A stretch of DNA of 64,000 bases, from assembly GCA_001599755.1 (NCBI GenBank), contig BCHX01000001.1, forward strand, positions 930,001 to 994,000, written 5' to 3'. This document shows positions 37,512 through 49,565 of the stretch, one piece after another. Numbering within the stretch: position 1 is the stretch's first letter; the number at the start of each line of letters is the position of its first letter. The position numbers were made by a program, and so were the translations under genes. The notes under the pieces are model-generated. The model ran no database searches, was not told where the DNA came from, and was given only the letters and a program-made list of their open reading frames with translations. Origin of the DNA: Gliomastix tumulicola (Eukaryota; Ascomycota; Sordariomycetes; Hypocreales; Bionectriaceae).

Positions 37512-38498
37512 TTATCTGGACCCTCGGCTAGTCTCCCACTCCTGGTAGTCTGAGCCCAGGAGCTCCAGTTCCTTCTTCAGATGTTGCAGCTGCTTCTCGT
37601 AGTCTTCCAAAACCTGTAGTCTTTGTCAGTGCTCTGTTCTTCATTGGAGGAGAAGTTGAGATGACTTACCTTCTTCGCCTTGACCTCCGTCTCGGGATCT
37701 AGTCCATTGCCGTCACCGGAGGGGTTGTCCTTCTCCTTGCTGAGCTGATCGGCATACCCTCTCAAGACGATCAGTCGGCTCCAGAGCTCCTCTTCCCTCG
37801 CGCCGACGGCAGGATCCTGCACCTCGCGCTCCAGGACCTGCAGCCTACTGCTCAGGTCATCCTCGTCGCCGCTCAGCGCGTAGCCCCTGTTCCGCAGAAC
37901 CTGCACCCGCGCCGCCAGCGCGAGACACCGCTCGCTGATGGCCGTCTGCCGCCTGCGGGCCGCCAGCGCGCGGACCTCCGTCTCGAGCTCGTGCCGCTGC
38001 AGGATGGCGTCGAGGCTGCCGTTGATCTGGTGCAGGCGCGTGTTGAACTCGGACACGGCGCGCTGCTGCGTCATGAGACGGTCTGAGACGCCCTTGAAGC
38101 CGGAGCACAGGACGGGCATGAACCCGGGGGCGGGCTTGTTCTGCAGGGCCTCCTCCCACTCGCGCGGGTCCTCGTGCGGCTGGGGCTTGTAGAAGGGGAT
38201 GTGCGACTCGTCGACCTTGTTGTAGAAGTAGTGCTTGAAGACGCAGTTGGGGCTTGACGCGTCCCATTTCTCCGTCACCATCTTGATCTGCTCCACGATC
38301 GGCTTCTGGTCTAGTCAAAAGAGTCAGTCATTCGGGGTCGTATATCGCTGCGAATCATGGGGGGGACGGCCTTACGATGTGTCTCCTTGCCGGGATGCCA
38401 TAGCGAGTTGGAGAGCTCTGCCTTGTTCTGCGACAGCGCCGGCATCTGCTGCGCCTGCTGCTGCGACGCCGCCAGCGGGTTCTGCTGCTGGTTCTGTT

Positions 38499-38534
<36 letters not shown>

Positions 38535-38658
38535 AGGCGCCGAACGGCTGGCCGAAGATGCTCCCCTGCTGCTGCGGCTGGGCTTGCTGTGTCTGCTGAG
38601 GCTGGCCGAAGATGCTGCCTGTGCTTAGGGCTGGCTTCGGCTGCCCGAACAGCGACAT
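37512..38658 (-). CDS. NUP57: Nucleoporin Nup57 (Nup54 family)
   Basis: Three minus-strand exons (38658-38376, 38310-37670, 37613-37512; introns 65 and 56 nt) encode 341 residues. The N-terminal 60 residues are FG/Gln-rich, with LFGQP near residue 4, SIFGQP at 15 and 33, an FG at 39-40, and a 13-Gln run at 43-55. The rest is the alpha-helical coiled-coil Nup54 domain, including KHYFYNKVDE and WEEALQNKPAPGFMPV, and it ends in a short coiled coil. In fungi this protein forms the Nsp1-Nup57-Nup49 channel complex of the nuclear pore; the FG segment contacts transport receptors. It is shorter than yeast Nup57 because of fewer FG repeats. It shares an upstream region with the divergent nuo-20.8 gene. 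Confidence 0.93.
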
Positions 38659-39335
38659 GTTGGGCGTTTGTGCGTGATTCGAGGGGGGGGGTGGACTTGG
38701 GATCGCAGTTGGAGCTGTCAAAGGATGATATTGCACCGCGATGTGGATTTCGAGCTGAAAACGACGGGAGCGAGGCGATGGGGGCAAGTTTGGCGGGGTA
38801 GAAAGAATGTGCGCCAGCGCTGGTGAGTGGCGTTTCGATTGTCGCGTCGTGAGATGCAGGTCTATGTTGTGAATGAAGATGCTATTATAGGCGGCTTCTT
38901 TCTTTGATTTGCGAGGTGAATTGTTTGGCAGCGCGATCTAGCAAAAAGTAGTGGATCCAAGCTTTGCTATCGGGTGACAGAATGAGAGTCACTGGAGAAG
39001 TGCCCTCTCAAGACGCTCAATGAAGATAGAAAGCGTATCAAGGAGCTTGAAAGCATGGCAGTGAGTCCAGACAGTGTTTATTCATTTTATAATATGAGCA
39101 TTCTTCTCATGTATCAAGTGATACGCGACATAGCGCGACCTGAATGATCTCCGGTAGCTCTTTTTTTGACACCCAAAGACTAGACCCGGCAGCCTCAATC
39201 ATCCTCAGCCAATCACAGCGTTCCAATTCCAACCTCAACCTCAAATCCGCCATCTCCATCTTCACTCCCGCAAGCTGCCACCAACCCTCGCTTCAACCTC
39301 CATCCAAGCCGCTATCACCTCGCCAGTCATTCACC
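38659..39335. promoter_or_regulatory. Divergent promoter region between NUP57 and nuo-20.8
   Basis: These 677 bases lie between the divergent start codons. A CCAAT box on the plus strand at 39209-39213 lies 123 bases before the complex I subunit start; in fungi the HAP complex binding CCAAT commonly regulates respiratory genes. The last 100 bases before 39336 are C/A/T-rich, as in fungal leaders. Confidence 0.5.
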
Positions 39336-40127
39336 ATGGCGACCCGAAAGTCCAAGTACGTCTCACCAACCCGCATCCCGCCCGCCAGGCCTCAATTAGC
39401 CGCAGGCGAGATCTTCCAAGGGGCGACATTTTTACTAACCGGCACGACAGCTTCCATCAGTCCGTCCTCATCGACACGACGCCGCTGCCCGAGGACGTCC
39501 CCGCGGTCAAGGAGGTCGGCGCGTCCTCGGCGCCGCTGCTGTCGGCGTCCTTCTTCATCGGCGCCCGGTGCCGCGACTACAACGATGACTACATGCAGTG
39601 CAAGACCGAGAAGCCGGGCCGCGGCGAGTTCGACTGCATGAAGGAGGGTCGACGAGTCACCCGCTGCGCATCCAGCGTGTACGTTCTTCTCTGATGCCCA
39701 TGTGTTATCCGTCGAGGAGGATACGATCTTGCGGGGGACGGGCTAGGGTTCGCGAGAGACCAAGGACCGGATTGCTAATCATGGAGGGACTACAGGATCG
39801 ACGACCTCAACAAGAACTGTCTGGCGCAGTTCACCAACCACTGGAAGTGCCTAGACAATCACAACCACCAGCTATGGCAGTGCCGCCCCTTCGAGTGGAA
39901 GCTCAACAAGTGCGCCTTCGACACACTCGTAAGTCACCCCCTCCGCACCGCCTCTGTACGATACAGGCTTCTCTGACATGCCGCGACAGAAACTGGAGAA
40001 GAAGATCCCCGAGCAGCCCGCAAACGTCGTCCCCGTCGAGCTACGACCGCAGCAGATCCTCGCCGACCGCAAGTTCCGCTCCATCGAGGGCAAGCCCTTC
40101 TCAGCAACCAAGGAGGAGGCCCAGTAG
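39336..40127 (+). CDS. nuo-20.8: NADH:ubiquinone oxidoreductase 20.8 kDa subunit (NDUFA8/PGIV family)
   Basis: Four exons (39336-39355, 39451-39678, 39796-39928, 39990-40127; introns 95, 117 and 61 nt) encode 172 residues. The first exon has only 20 coding bases. Four CX9C units are visible: C47-C57, C69-C79, C91-C101 and C112-C122. These form the double CHCH arrangement that defines the NDUFA8/nuo-20.8 family. The subunit sits on the intermembrane-space face of the membrane arm of complex I and is imported and oxidatively folded by the Mia40 route. There is no cleavable presequence, as expected. The protein is slightly shorter than the Neurospora homologue. The gene is divergent from NUP57 and followed by 5.7 kb of non-coding DNA. 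Confidence 0.94.
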
Positions 40128-43100
40128 TAGACTGTGCTTTGGGGGAAGCTTTGGTTTGTGAAACGGGGGGGGAGAGGGCACAGCGCGAGGGCTGTGATGC
40201 GAGAAAGTGTACATTTCGTGTGTCATCGAAACAAAGACCTTTTTTACAATGCTGTTAACTTGAGTTTTTGGTTGAATAACCAGGCGGGTTCTGGGTTCTA
40301 CTTGACGATGTCTTGTGACTGATATCTACAGGTCGTTTCAGAGTGTCTTGTGCATGCTTACAGTCAGACGATGCACGTCAAGCTACGAGGTCCGGGCCGA
40401 ATCAGAAACATGAGATACTGGTTTCGGGGCCGAGATTGCCCGTCAAAGATCACTCCGGTCCCGTCAGACAGCTCACACGCGCAAGTACCTGACATGGTCC
40501 ATGATCCAGCTCGAAGATACTCACCTCCTCTCTCCGTAGATGATAGACGAGGCACAGCCGATCACCCAGGCCGCATCGCACGGGCTGAACGCACCCGATG
40601 CCAGCCGGGTCGTCAACCGCCACACGTCACCCGCCCCTTATCCAAACCTTGACACTGACATCCTAAGAAAGTTGTATAGCCCCAGCCGCTGTGCGGTGTT
40701 GCGACTGGCGCATTCCAACGCACACAAGGAGAGACGTCCCTATCGCGACCTTCCACGTTGAGAGCTGCTGACGTCTCTTCGGGTCTCACGGGACCAGAAA
40801 CAAAAACACACTCGGGGCACACAGGAGGATGCGGCAACACACTGCTACCCCGCCTTTGACAGAGAGTGATGGGGTTCATCCTGGGAGCCTGAGATATCGG
40901 TCATCTGGCCAGGACGCCTTCGGCATGCCTAGATGTAAGCTTGTGCGATGGCTTCGAGTCCTACCAACGATAAACAGGAGTCGTGGCTCCCGGGTATAGA
41001 AGGAAGCACAGCACGGAAGCGAAGGGGGATCTGCGGGGTGACAAGATGGGAGGCTGCATGTGTGCACCCGCACCACGATAATGGCATAAATCTCGCGAAT
41101 ATGACTGTCAGAGGTTGATGAAGAGGGGAAGTCGGGTTGCCGACGAAGTGAGGGGTGTTCCACGGTCCCGAGGACTTGCCTACCCTGTTGGTGATCAGTC
41201 TGGTTGTAGGGCTGGTGGGAAGAACTGGTGACAAGACGAGACAAGTGTGCAACGATGCCTCACGTGAAGCTCTGTCTTAGTCTGGCTTTAGGGTATTACA
41301 ACTATTTCTGACATGAACTACCATCTTCTTTGGGTCCGAAGTATTTCGCCGTGAGGCATCGAGATTCCCGAGTGCGTGGGCTGGAGACATCACGACACAA
41401 TGAGTCTCAATGTTGCGACGGTAGCGGAATGCAGTTGCCGGTCATGGCCGTCCTCAGATGGGCCCGACGGGTCAATGCATACCATGAGGTTTGTTGAGCG
41501 TTGTTCGGTGCCAGCTGGGACGCCGATTGGAACGCTTAGAGCCGAGCTGGTCACCGGCGGCGGACAAGAACTACTCGTGCTAATTGATGCTACACTGCTT
41601 CGACCGTTGATGGTCTCCTTAATCGCATCTTAGTTTATCGACGATATACAATGTCCAGGCGTGTTCTTGACCATGGACTCGGGCTAACATGTAAAACACG
41701 AGGCGCTTCGTGTCCTGATCTGATGACCAAGGAGGGGAGGCATCATGAGTCAAGTCAGGCGAAGGGGCTTTTGCTCGGGCTCTTTGGACCTGCCGTAGTC
41801 AGTGCGGACAAAGGAAGATCTCTCGGAATAGATCCGGTTTCGAAACTTCTGGTCAATCTAGGCGAGGTTGTTGGGCGTCTCAGTCGTATCACACCGTCCC
41901 CGGGCCTTTTGACACACTACGTCTAGCTCCCGAACGCAGATGCAAGCTGTCTCTCAGCAATGCTCCGGTCTAAGTTGGCCGTCGGTCTTTCACAACATGT
42001 GGACTGATCCATTCCTGTGAAACAAGACCGTCTTGCTCGTCCAAGCGGTCTCGAAGACGGCGGTTTGATACTGAAAGTCCGGTCCGCTCAAGAGCCTCAG
42101 CGGCCACACACCAGGCAGAGACCCGGAAGTCGTCCACTTGGCCAAGTCTAGACCATGAAGGCGACCGAGCATCCGACCGACTTACGAGGTAGAGGAAAAA
42201 AAGCAAGACCTTTTTCCAAGTCCGGTGCTCCCCGCCTCCCAGCTAACGGAGATGGTTTGTTTCGAGACAAGCAAAGCGGCCCTGGCCAAGGATGTTTCGA
42301 CTCCCGAAGCGCCCCAGCCAACCAAAGGCGGCCGCGGGCGCCTCGCAGTGGGACGAAAGAAACGCCAGGTTCGAAATAACCGGGTGGGTGTGATGGGGTC
42401 GTATGGGTTGGTGTGTTTCGAACATATTCGCTCAACCTTGATTTTTTTTTGTTCTCCCAATGCTGCTATGAGATGGCACAGATGGCGCTAGTCCTCGAGG
42501 AGAGCAAGGAGGAGACCCGGGTATTGAAGGCATGCGATGCGTGGAGTGCGGCTGCATAGCTAAGCCAGGGTGCAGATCCGGAAGTCTCCCTCCACGTCTC
42601 CGACTTTGACGATGATCCATGTCAATGTGCAGGACCTCAATTTGATTCCAGACTTCATCTCCGAAAGCATGGGGCATCAATTTCAACAATGCTTTGGTGA
42701 GCCGGGGCCGGCAGCATATCCTTGATCAGCAAGATGTAAGAGTCAGGCCATGGCGAGGGCTGGACGGCACGGAAGCAGGGATGGGTGCAACTACGACGAT
42801 ATCATCATGGTGAGCCGGGCATGAGACATGGATCATAACCTAGCCGCGAAGAGGGAGAGAAAAAAAAATCTCAAAGACTTAAACCCAATGCTAAGATAGT
42901 GCTGTGGCCAACCTACGGGAGCGAAGGTCTCGTGCTGGCCCTCACGTCACTCCCCGCTGAGACAAACACGCCAGAAAGCCACGCTCTGGAATGCACGTGG
43001 TTTCTTGCGGTGGGAGCACGGCCGCACGATGAATAGCTCCTGGTGGTTGGGAGTGAGAACGTGTAGCATTCCAGCGCTGATCGCCAGGGTGAGACCGGTT

Positions 43101-45872
43101 TCTTTGTGCAAGCGACAGGGCACGATAGACAAAGGGCTTGGAACGGATTCCCGAATACTGGATGTGAAGCTGCGTTCGTCCCGGCAATTTGCAGGGCATG
43201 GATGCGTCGTGCATGCCGTAAATGACACGGCACAACATGGTTGGTGATGTTCGAGAACAAGAAAACGAGAGCCTCTGCCTTGGAACTCGGCCCCTTCATG
43301 ATTTGTGGGAAATTGGCGGTACGTACCTCTGAAATCTTGTCCTGGGCCAAATTGCGGGGAGAGAGCCAGCGATGGATGGTCTCGAAATAGGAAAGAGCGA
43401 TGCTCCCGAATCTCAGACTGCAGTTGCCACGATCGGCTCTGATGTGCGTGCATCTGATTCACATTGCCACTGATGCCAGGTCGGGGCGTCAATGTCACTA
43501 TCCTCTATCGTGACCCTCCCTCGCTTCAGACGACTGTCGGTGAACACGCTGGAAAAAGGTCCAGCAAGCCACAGTGTTGTCCCAAAGAAAGAAGACAGAA
43601 AGGACGAAATTGGGGCGGTTTCAGGAACCAGCGGCCCCCACAAAAAGCCCCCCAGACTCTACACGACTGGCAAGGCCTGGGAGCTTGTTCGATGGGTCGG
43701 AGGGGCTGCGATTGGATGTCGCTTGGGCGGCAGCGAGCTTAGCGTTGAGTGTTCGGCGCCACTACTGCAAGGCACGAACCTGCCCCTGGCGCCGTGCGTT
43801 TTGGTGTCTTTGACGCTGGCTGGCTGGCTGGATGTGATGATGAGGTCAGTCCTGGGCTCCCTGCCCTGTCTGTGCCCGGGGGCGCACACGGCGAAGCCTT
43901 TGTAAAATTAGAGAATCCAACTGGTGCGACCGACGAGGCAGGCAGCTGAAGGAAATTGGTGCCAGGTATACTCCCAAAACTTACCAGTGGTCCAACAGCT
44001 CAGGCTTTGTTTGGACTGCTTGCTCGGCACCGTAGAGAACCCCTTTTCACTCAGAGGCAGCCGGCGTCTAGCTAGCCTACCAGCGCTACTTGGTGTGTTA
44101 GTTGGGCGCCGCTCGCAATTACTCCGGTCACAGCCTCCGGTCTAGCAACGAGGATCGTCATTGCATCGACGACATCATGGACGGGGCATGTCTTTGTAGG
44201 GTGATCAGATAATATGACGACCGACAGGCCGCAACCTGGGTGTCATCATATACACATTGCATATTCTGATTCACATCACCAGCAGTCTGGACGCGTCCAC
44301 AGCTGCAGCCAAGCAGAGTCGGGCGTCGCCGTGCCTGGGAAGCAATTAAGGCCGGCCGACTTGGCTAGCCTCCATGATGAAGTGTTTGAGAATGATGGGG
44401 TCTGGTGAATTGTAGGAGTAGTCTCGTCACCAAGCATGAATTTTGAGGTGTTTTCCTAGGCGATTTACTACAAGTTACTAGACGCACACCACTTCTGAGA
44501 CGATCACCAGCAAGGGCTGTCATGGTCCTCAGGGGTCTCCAGGACTCTCCAGGGAGTATTTCCTGGAGTTGCAGCGCGCCTGCCCCTGTAACCGAGCGCT
44601 TTCCATCTGAGGCGGCCCTGGACATGCCCTGGCCTGGTCGCTCTTTCCAGTGCATTCCGGGGCGCCTTCTCTGTATCATCTCGTCTCTGGGCTCTAAATC
44701 CACACCACCACCTTAAACTGACACCCCCCTTAAGTCGATCCCTTTTATTCCAGCCCACTCGCCGCCATCTGCATCGCTGTTCCGCTCGATTCTCCTCCCC
44801 TTCCACAAGAGTTTCTCGACGTCCACTTGGAGCCTGGCCTCTTCCCTTCCTTTCCTTCCCAACCCCATTCACTCCTTTGTCTGTGTCTCTTGAGGCACTT
44901 TACACTCCTTTTTTAGGCCGCTTTCGGTGTTTGCAGAGCCACTCTTTGTCCCGTTGGAGAGTACATATATCGACAACAGCCTACCCCCCCTCGTGCCTTT
45001 GGTCAGAGTCGAACTCTTGATCTGCAAAATCAACAAGAACGACACCACGACGTACCAATCCGCTGGTCGATTACGCACTCTTCACTTCTCGTCACTCCTT
45101 CTCTGAACAGAGATCTCCGTTTCTCACAACACGCAAACCATCATTCGTCAGCGACGAATCTCCAACTCACCACCCTTTGTCAAAGTACGACGTCCTCGAC
45201 GGACATCATCGCCAACAAAGCAACCAGAAAAGTCAGCAGCGCTGCCCTAGCCAACATCTTAGCCACCTGGTATATCTTACGGTTTTCCTGATCTACCACA
45301 GCCTCAAGGTACGTTTCACCTGCGCTGCGTAGAATGCATCGCACAATCGTTCTTGATTTCCACCACTTCTGCGCCCGCCTGCACTCGCACCCTCGTGAAC
45401 AAGGGTGATCACAGCCAACTCTCCGACCATGGGCCTAGCTGAACACCTGGCCTCTAATGGGCCGCGGCTGGTCATGGGAACGGCCTTCTCTGGTCACAGG
45501 TCCAGCGACCACTGGAGCGGATGGCTCTGAAGGGTCTCGATCATCCTCCAGATGTCTCATCGTGCCCATGTTTCATACAGCATTCCCCCACTACCAATGC
45601 ATTCCATGAAAGCGTTAGTGCTTGCAACGCTTGGATGCCTTCCGTTGACCATTGAGAGACCTGTCTCAACGTCTGCGGCAAGCACAATCCCTCACTCCCA
45701 GTCTCCCACCCGAAAGCAGTCTCTCTGAGACACGTCCTATCGCACGTTTTGCTTGCAACCGCTTGCAACCGCTTGAGAGTGGAGTGACGTAGTCGGTTGG
45801 CTAACGGTATTAATATAGAACTCTTAGCAACTCTTTTGGGAATCTGCAGAGCATATTCATCACCTTGTCAAA
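40128..45872. other. Intergenic region between nuo-20.8 and the CAP protein gene
   Basis: No gene is supported in 5.7 kb. A 183-codon minus-strand frame at 42947-43498 shows no domain. The last 1.1 kb is different: 44700-45300 is pyrimidine-rich and free of long frames, and it looks like a transcribed leader of the CAP protein gene (see the proposed leader intron). A direct decamer repeat, two copies of CGCTTGCAAC, occurs at 45752-45776. Confidence 0.55.
45309..45849 (+). other. Proposed 5'-leader intron of the CAP protein gene
   Basis: A GTACGT donor at 45309 and a CTGCAG acceptor ending at 45849, with CTAAC at 45801-45805 as a possible branch site 44 nt upstream, would remove 541 nt. This would place the pyrimidine-rich stretch 44700-45300 in the leader, 23 nt before the ATG at 45873. 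This is inferred from splice consensus and composition only. Confidence 0.3.
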
Positions 45873-46833
45873 ATGAAGGCCTCTCTCTTCCTCGGCGTTG
45901 CCAGCGCCGCCATGGCCCTGGCTGGTCCTATCAACAGACGTGCCCTCGAGACCGAATGGGTCGTCGAGATTGTGACCGTCACCGTCACTGCCGGTCAGGA
46001 GTCTGCCGCTGGTGTCTTCATCGAGAAGCCCACTCACCACAGGCCCGATCCCACCAGGGTCAGGCCTACCTCGGTCAAGCCTACCTCGGTGTTTGTTCCC
46101 AAGCCGACTATCACTACCATCGTCCCTCCTCCGGTTGAGACGTCCCAGGAGCCTGTGCCTGAGCCGGAGCCGGAGCCGACTACCTCTGAGGCCGCCCCGG
46201 AGCCTGCACCTACTACTTCCGAGCCCGCTCCTGAGCCTACCCCTGATGAGCCCTCTGGTGTCGGCGAGTACGAGGATCTGATGCTCCACCACCACAACAT
46301 CCACCGTGCCAACCACTCTGCTCCTGCTCTCTCTTGGGACTCGACTCTCGCCACGTACGCCAGCAACACCGCCAAGGGCTGCGTCTTCGAGCACGACATG
46401 GACCAGGGGAATGGCGGCTACGGCCAGAACCTCGCTTCGTGGGGCTCCAGCGGCGACATCTCCAGCCAGCAGCTTGAGACCGGCGCTGCCGCCATCACCA
46501 ACCAGTGGTACAACGGCGAAGTCAACGCCTGGACCTACTACGGCCTCGACAACCCTCCCTCCGGCTCCAACCTCCTCGAGTGGGGCCACTTCACCCAGGT
46601 TGTCTGGAAGAGTTCCACCAAGATTGGCTGTGCCACGGTCCAGTGCCCTGCTGGCACAGTTCTGGGCCTTGCTTCCTGGTACACCGTCTGCAACTACAAC
46701 CCTCCTGGTAAGTGACCCGATGTAGTTCGAGTCAGTGACATTCAGATGCTAACAAATATGCCTAGGCAACTTCGGCGGCCAGTACGCCAAGAACGTCCTC
46801 GAGCCCCGTGGCGACGCCACTGTGAGTGTGTAA
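45873..46833 (+). CDS. Secreted CAP superfamily (SCP/PR-1/Pry-like) protein
   Basis: Two exons (45873-46707, 46766-46833; 58-nt intron) encode 300 residues. A signal peptide (MKASLFLGVASAAMALA, cut near residue 17) is followed by a dibasic Arg-Arg at 22-23, a possible Kex2 site. Residues 50-128 are a Pro/Glu/Thr/Ser-rich stalk with repeated EPxP units, likely O-glycosylated. The CAP domain covers about 132-286, with the CAP1 motif GHFTQVVWKSS at 238-248, the CAP2-like YTVCNYNPPG at 270-279, and cavity histidines at about 144 and 239. Fungal Pry-type CAP proteins bind and export sterols or fatty acids and some affect virulence; the role of this one is not known. No GPI signal is visible. The neighbouring RPN5 gene lies 876 bases downstream on the same strand. 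Confidence 0.93.
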
Positions 46834-47709
46834 ATCAGCATGGTGGTGCTCTCACCTTCCGTCTGCCCCGTCGGATCTTGATTCGTTTGAAGACGGACAG
46901 CCTCCTTGATCTGGGAGGCAGACGGGGCTGTTTCGAGAACACACAAAGACGGTATCAATATTTGTCTTCGCTTCTGCCCTGTATGCTATGGGAAGCCGTA
47001 CCTAGGACGATGGATCTTCGGATTTCGGTTTCATTTTTTTCAAAGGACAATTTTGGCCTCTTTTTGGCCTCCATTCTTCAAATGTTCTTCTTTTTACCTT
47101 TGCTTCTTACACGACGATGACGACGAAAACTGTTGGAGGCGCCAAAGGGGAGGGAAGGATAGCCATAGGCGATTTGCATCATATCAAAACATGCATGCCC
47201 AAATTTTTCGTTTCTTTTTTCCAAGTCCCGGTGATAGAGGTTGCTTGCCTGTTCTGTGCTGCCCGGTGCAGGATGGGATTAGGTGGGTTGATCTCATGGC
47301 CCGGCCATTTTGTTTGTAGGAGTCTGGATGCTAGCCGCGGGCGGCTGGTTAACAGAATATCAAAGGAGTTTGAATCATCGTCTGGGGCCTCGATGTGAAG
47401 TGAGTTGTAGTCTGTAGCGACCGTAATAGTGACGGGGCGGGCAGTGGCTGTTGGTGAGAGATATGTCGAATGCTGACTAAGCCCGTGCACTCCGCCGGGA
47501 ATACTTTGTTCCAGCTCCAGAGCTCCGATGTCATCCATGTCGTCCGGCTCGCAGGCAGGAGCGTTGCGTTAGCCTTGCCAATCCATCTCGCACAGTAACC
47601 AGCAACCCCACGCGCCGCCCTTCGACACCTCAACAATCCCTCCCGCACCTCTCCTCACCGGCTTCAACATACTCTACCATACGTCACAGAGCACTCAAGA
47701 GCTGCCAAC
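46834..47709. other. Intergenic region between the CAP protein gene and RPN5
   Basis: The first part, T-rich from about 47030, fits the 3' untranslated region of the CAP gene, and the last 150 bases fit the RPN5 leader. No further gene is visible. Confidence 0.55.
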
Positions 47710-49352
47710 ATGTCGGACGGAGCTCTTAAGCCGGAGAAGGACTTCTCCAAGGAAGTCGACAAGCAGGTGCCCGAAGCTGAGAAGCTTGCTCAGGTGCGCA
47801 CGCTCTACACAGCTCCCGGGACGAGAGATATTGTGACTGACCGACGATGTAGACCGACCTGCAAGGCGCAGTGGAGAAGCTCGCAGCACTAGAGAAGCAG
47901 ACACGACAGGTACGGCGCCGATTGCCCCTCGCGATTGTCAGTGACGATAGATGGATGGATGGATGCTCATAGACCACCTGCAATTTAGGCCTCGGATCTC
48001 GCCTCGACCTCACGAATCCTCATCGCCATCGTCACGCTATGCAAAGATGCGGGCGACTGGAGTCTCATGAACGACCAGACGCTGGTCCTCTCCAAGAAGC
48101 ACAGCCAGCTCAAGCAGGCCATCACCAAGATGGTGCAGACGGTCGTCGGCTTCCTCGACGAGACGCCCGACCTCAAGACGAAGCTGTCGGTGATCGAGAC
48201 GCTACGGACGGTGACGGAGGGCAAGATCTTCGTCGAGGTGGAGAGGGCGCGCGTGACCAAGATCCTGTCCGACATCAAGAAGGAGCAGGGCGACGTGCAG
48301 GCGGCCACGGACATCCTCTGCGAGCTGCAGGTCGAGACCTTCGGGTCCATGTCCAGGCGGGAGAAGACGGAGTTCATCCTGGCGCAGGTGGCGCTCTGCA
48401 TCGAGGTGGGCGACTGGACCCAGGCGGGCATCCTGGGCCGCAAGATCAGCACCCGGTATCTGGCCCGGAAGCCTAAGAAGACGGCCGAGCAGCTGGAGAA
48501 GGAGCAGAAGGAGAGGGAGAAGAAGAAGGCCCGCGGCGAGGAGGTGTCGGAGGAGAAGGAGGACGACACAACGGACCTCAAGCTCCGATACTACGAGCAG
48601 CAGATTACGCTGGCCAAGCACGACAAAAAGTACTTGGAGGTGTGCAAGCACTACCGCCAGGTCCTGGATACGGAGGCCGTGGAGGAAGACCCCGCCAAGC
48701 TGCACCCGGTATGGCCCATGCATCTTGCCGTGCTCTGTCAAGGCGTGTTACTGACTTTTCTTTTTCACAGGTGCTTCAACGCATCATCTACTATGTCATC
48801 CTCGCCCCCCACGACAACGAGCAGCACGACCTTCTACACCGCATCCACAAGGACACCCGAAATGCCAAGATCTCAGAGGATGCCGATCTACTTAAGCTGT
48901 TCACCGTGCACGAGCTGATGCGATGGCCCGAAGTGTCGGAGGAGTTCGGCCCGCACCTCTGCAGCACCGACGTATTCGACGCTAAGCCCGGCCGAGACGA
49001 GGATGCGCACACGAGATGGGAGGACCTGCGCAAGCGAGTCATTGAGCACAACGTCCGCGTCGTAGCTAAGTACTACACGCGCATCCAGATGAAGCGCCTG
49101 ACGCAGCTGCTCAACCTGACCGAGGACGAGACGGAGAAGTACATCAGCGAGCTGGTGACGTCCAAGACTGTCTACGCCAAGATTGACCGGCCCGCGCAGA
49201 TCGTCAGCTTTGCTAAACCCAAGGATGCCGACGACACGCTGAACGAATGGAGCCACAACATGAAGAGCCTGTTGGGCCTGCTGGAGAGGATCGATCACCT
49301 CATCACCAAGGAGGAGATGATGGCTCGCATCCAACCCACGAGCGCGAAATAG
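47710..49352 (+). CDS. RPN5: 26S proteasome regulatory subunit Rpn5 (PSMD12)
   Basis: Four exons (47710-47793, 47853-47909, 47989-48708, 48771-49352; introns 59, 79 and 62 nt) encode 480 residues. All exon lengths are multiples of three. The body is a helical-repeat solenoid followed by a PCI domain. Diagnostic segments include YYVILAPHDNEQ, KLFTVHELMRWP, HNVRVVAKYYTRI and IDRPAQIVSF. Rpn5 is a scaffold of the proteasome lid beside the Rpn11 deubiquitinase, and it also associates with COP9 signalosome and eIF3-like PCI assemblies. A highly charged Lys/Glu insert (about 220-265, with LEKEQKEREKKKARGEE) separates helical repeats and is longer than in budding yeast. It converges with the FSH hydrolase gene 213 bases downstream. 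Confidence 0.96.
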
Positions 49353-49565
49353 ACCGACCCCCCAGCAAATAATACCGACTGGACACTTTTCGTTTTTGGG
49401 ACAGGGGCGCGGGTGATTGGGCATGTGATTGTAACACTTAGCAAAATCATAGACCTCCGGCTGGGAATGACTTGTATGCGTTGACGTCAGGCTGTATCCG
49501 TCTCTCTCTTGTGATCTACCCATGTGTCTGTCTATGTCTATCGTCTATCGTCTCCCTACCGCTCC

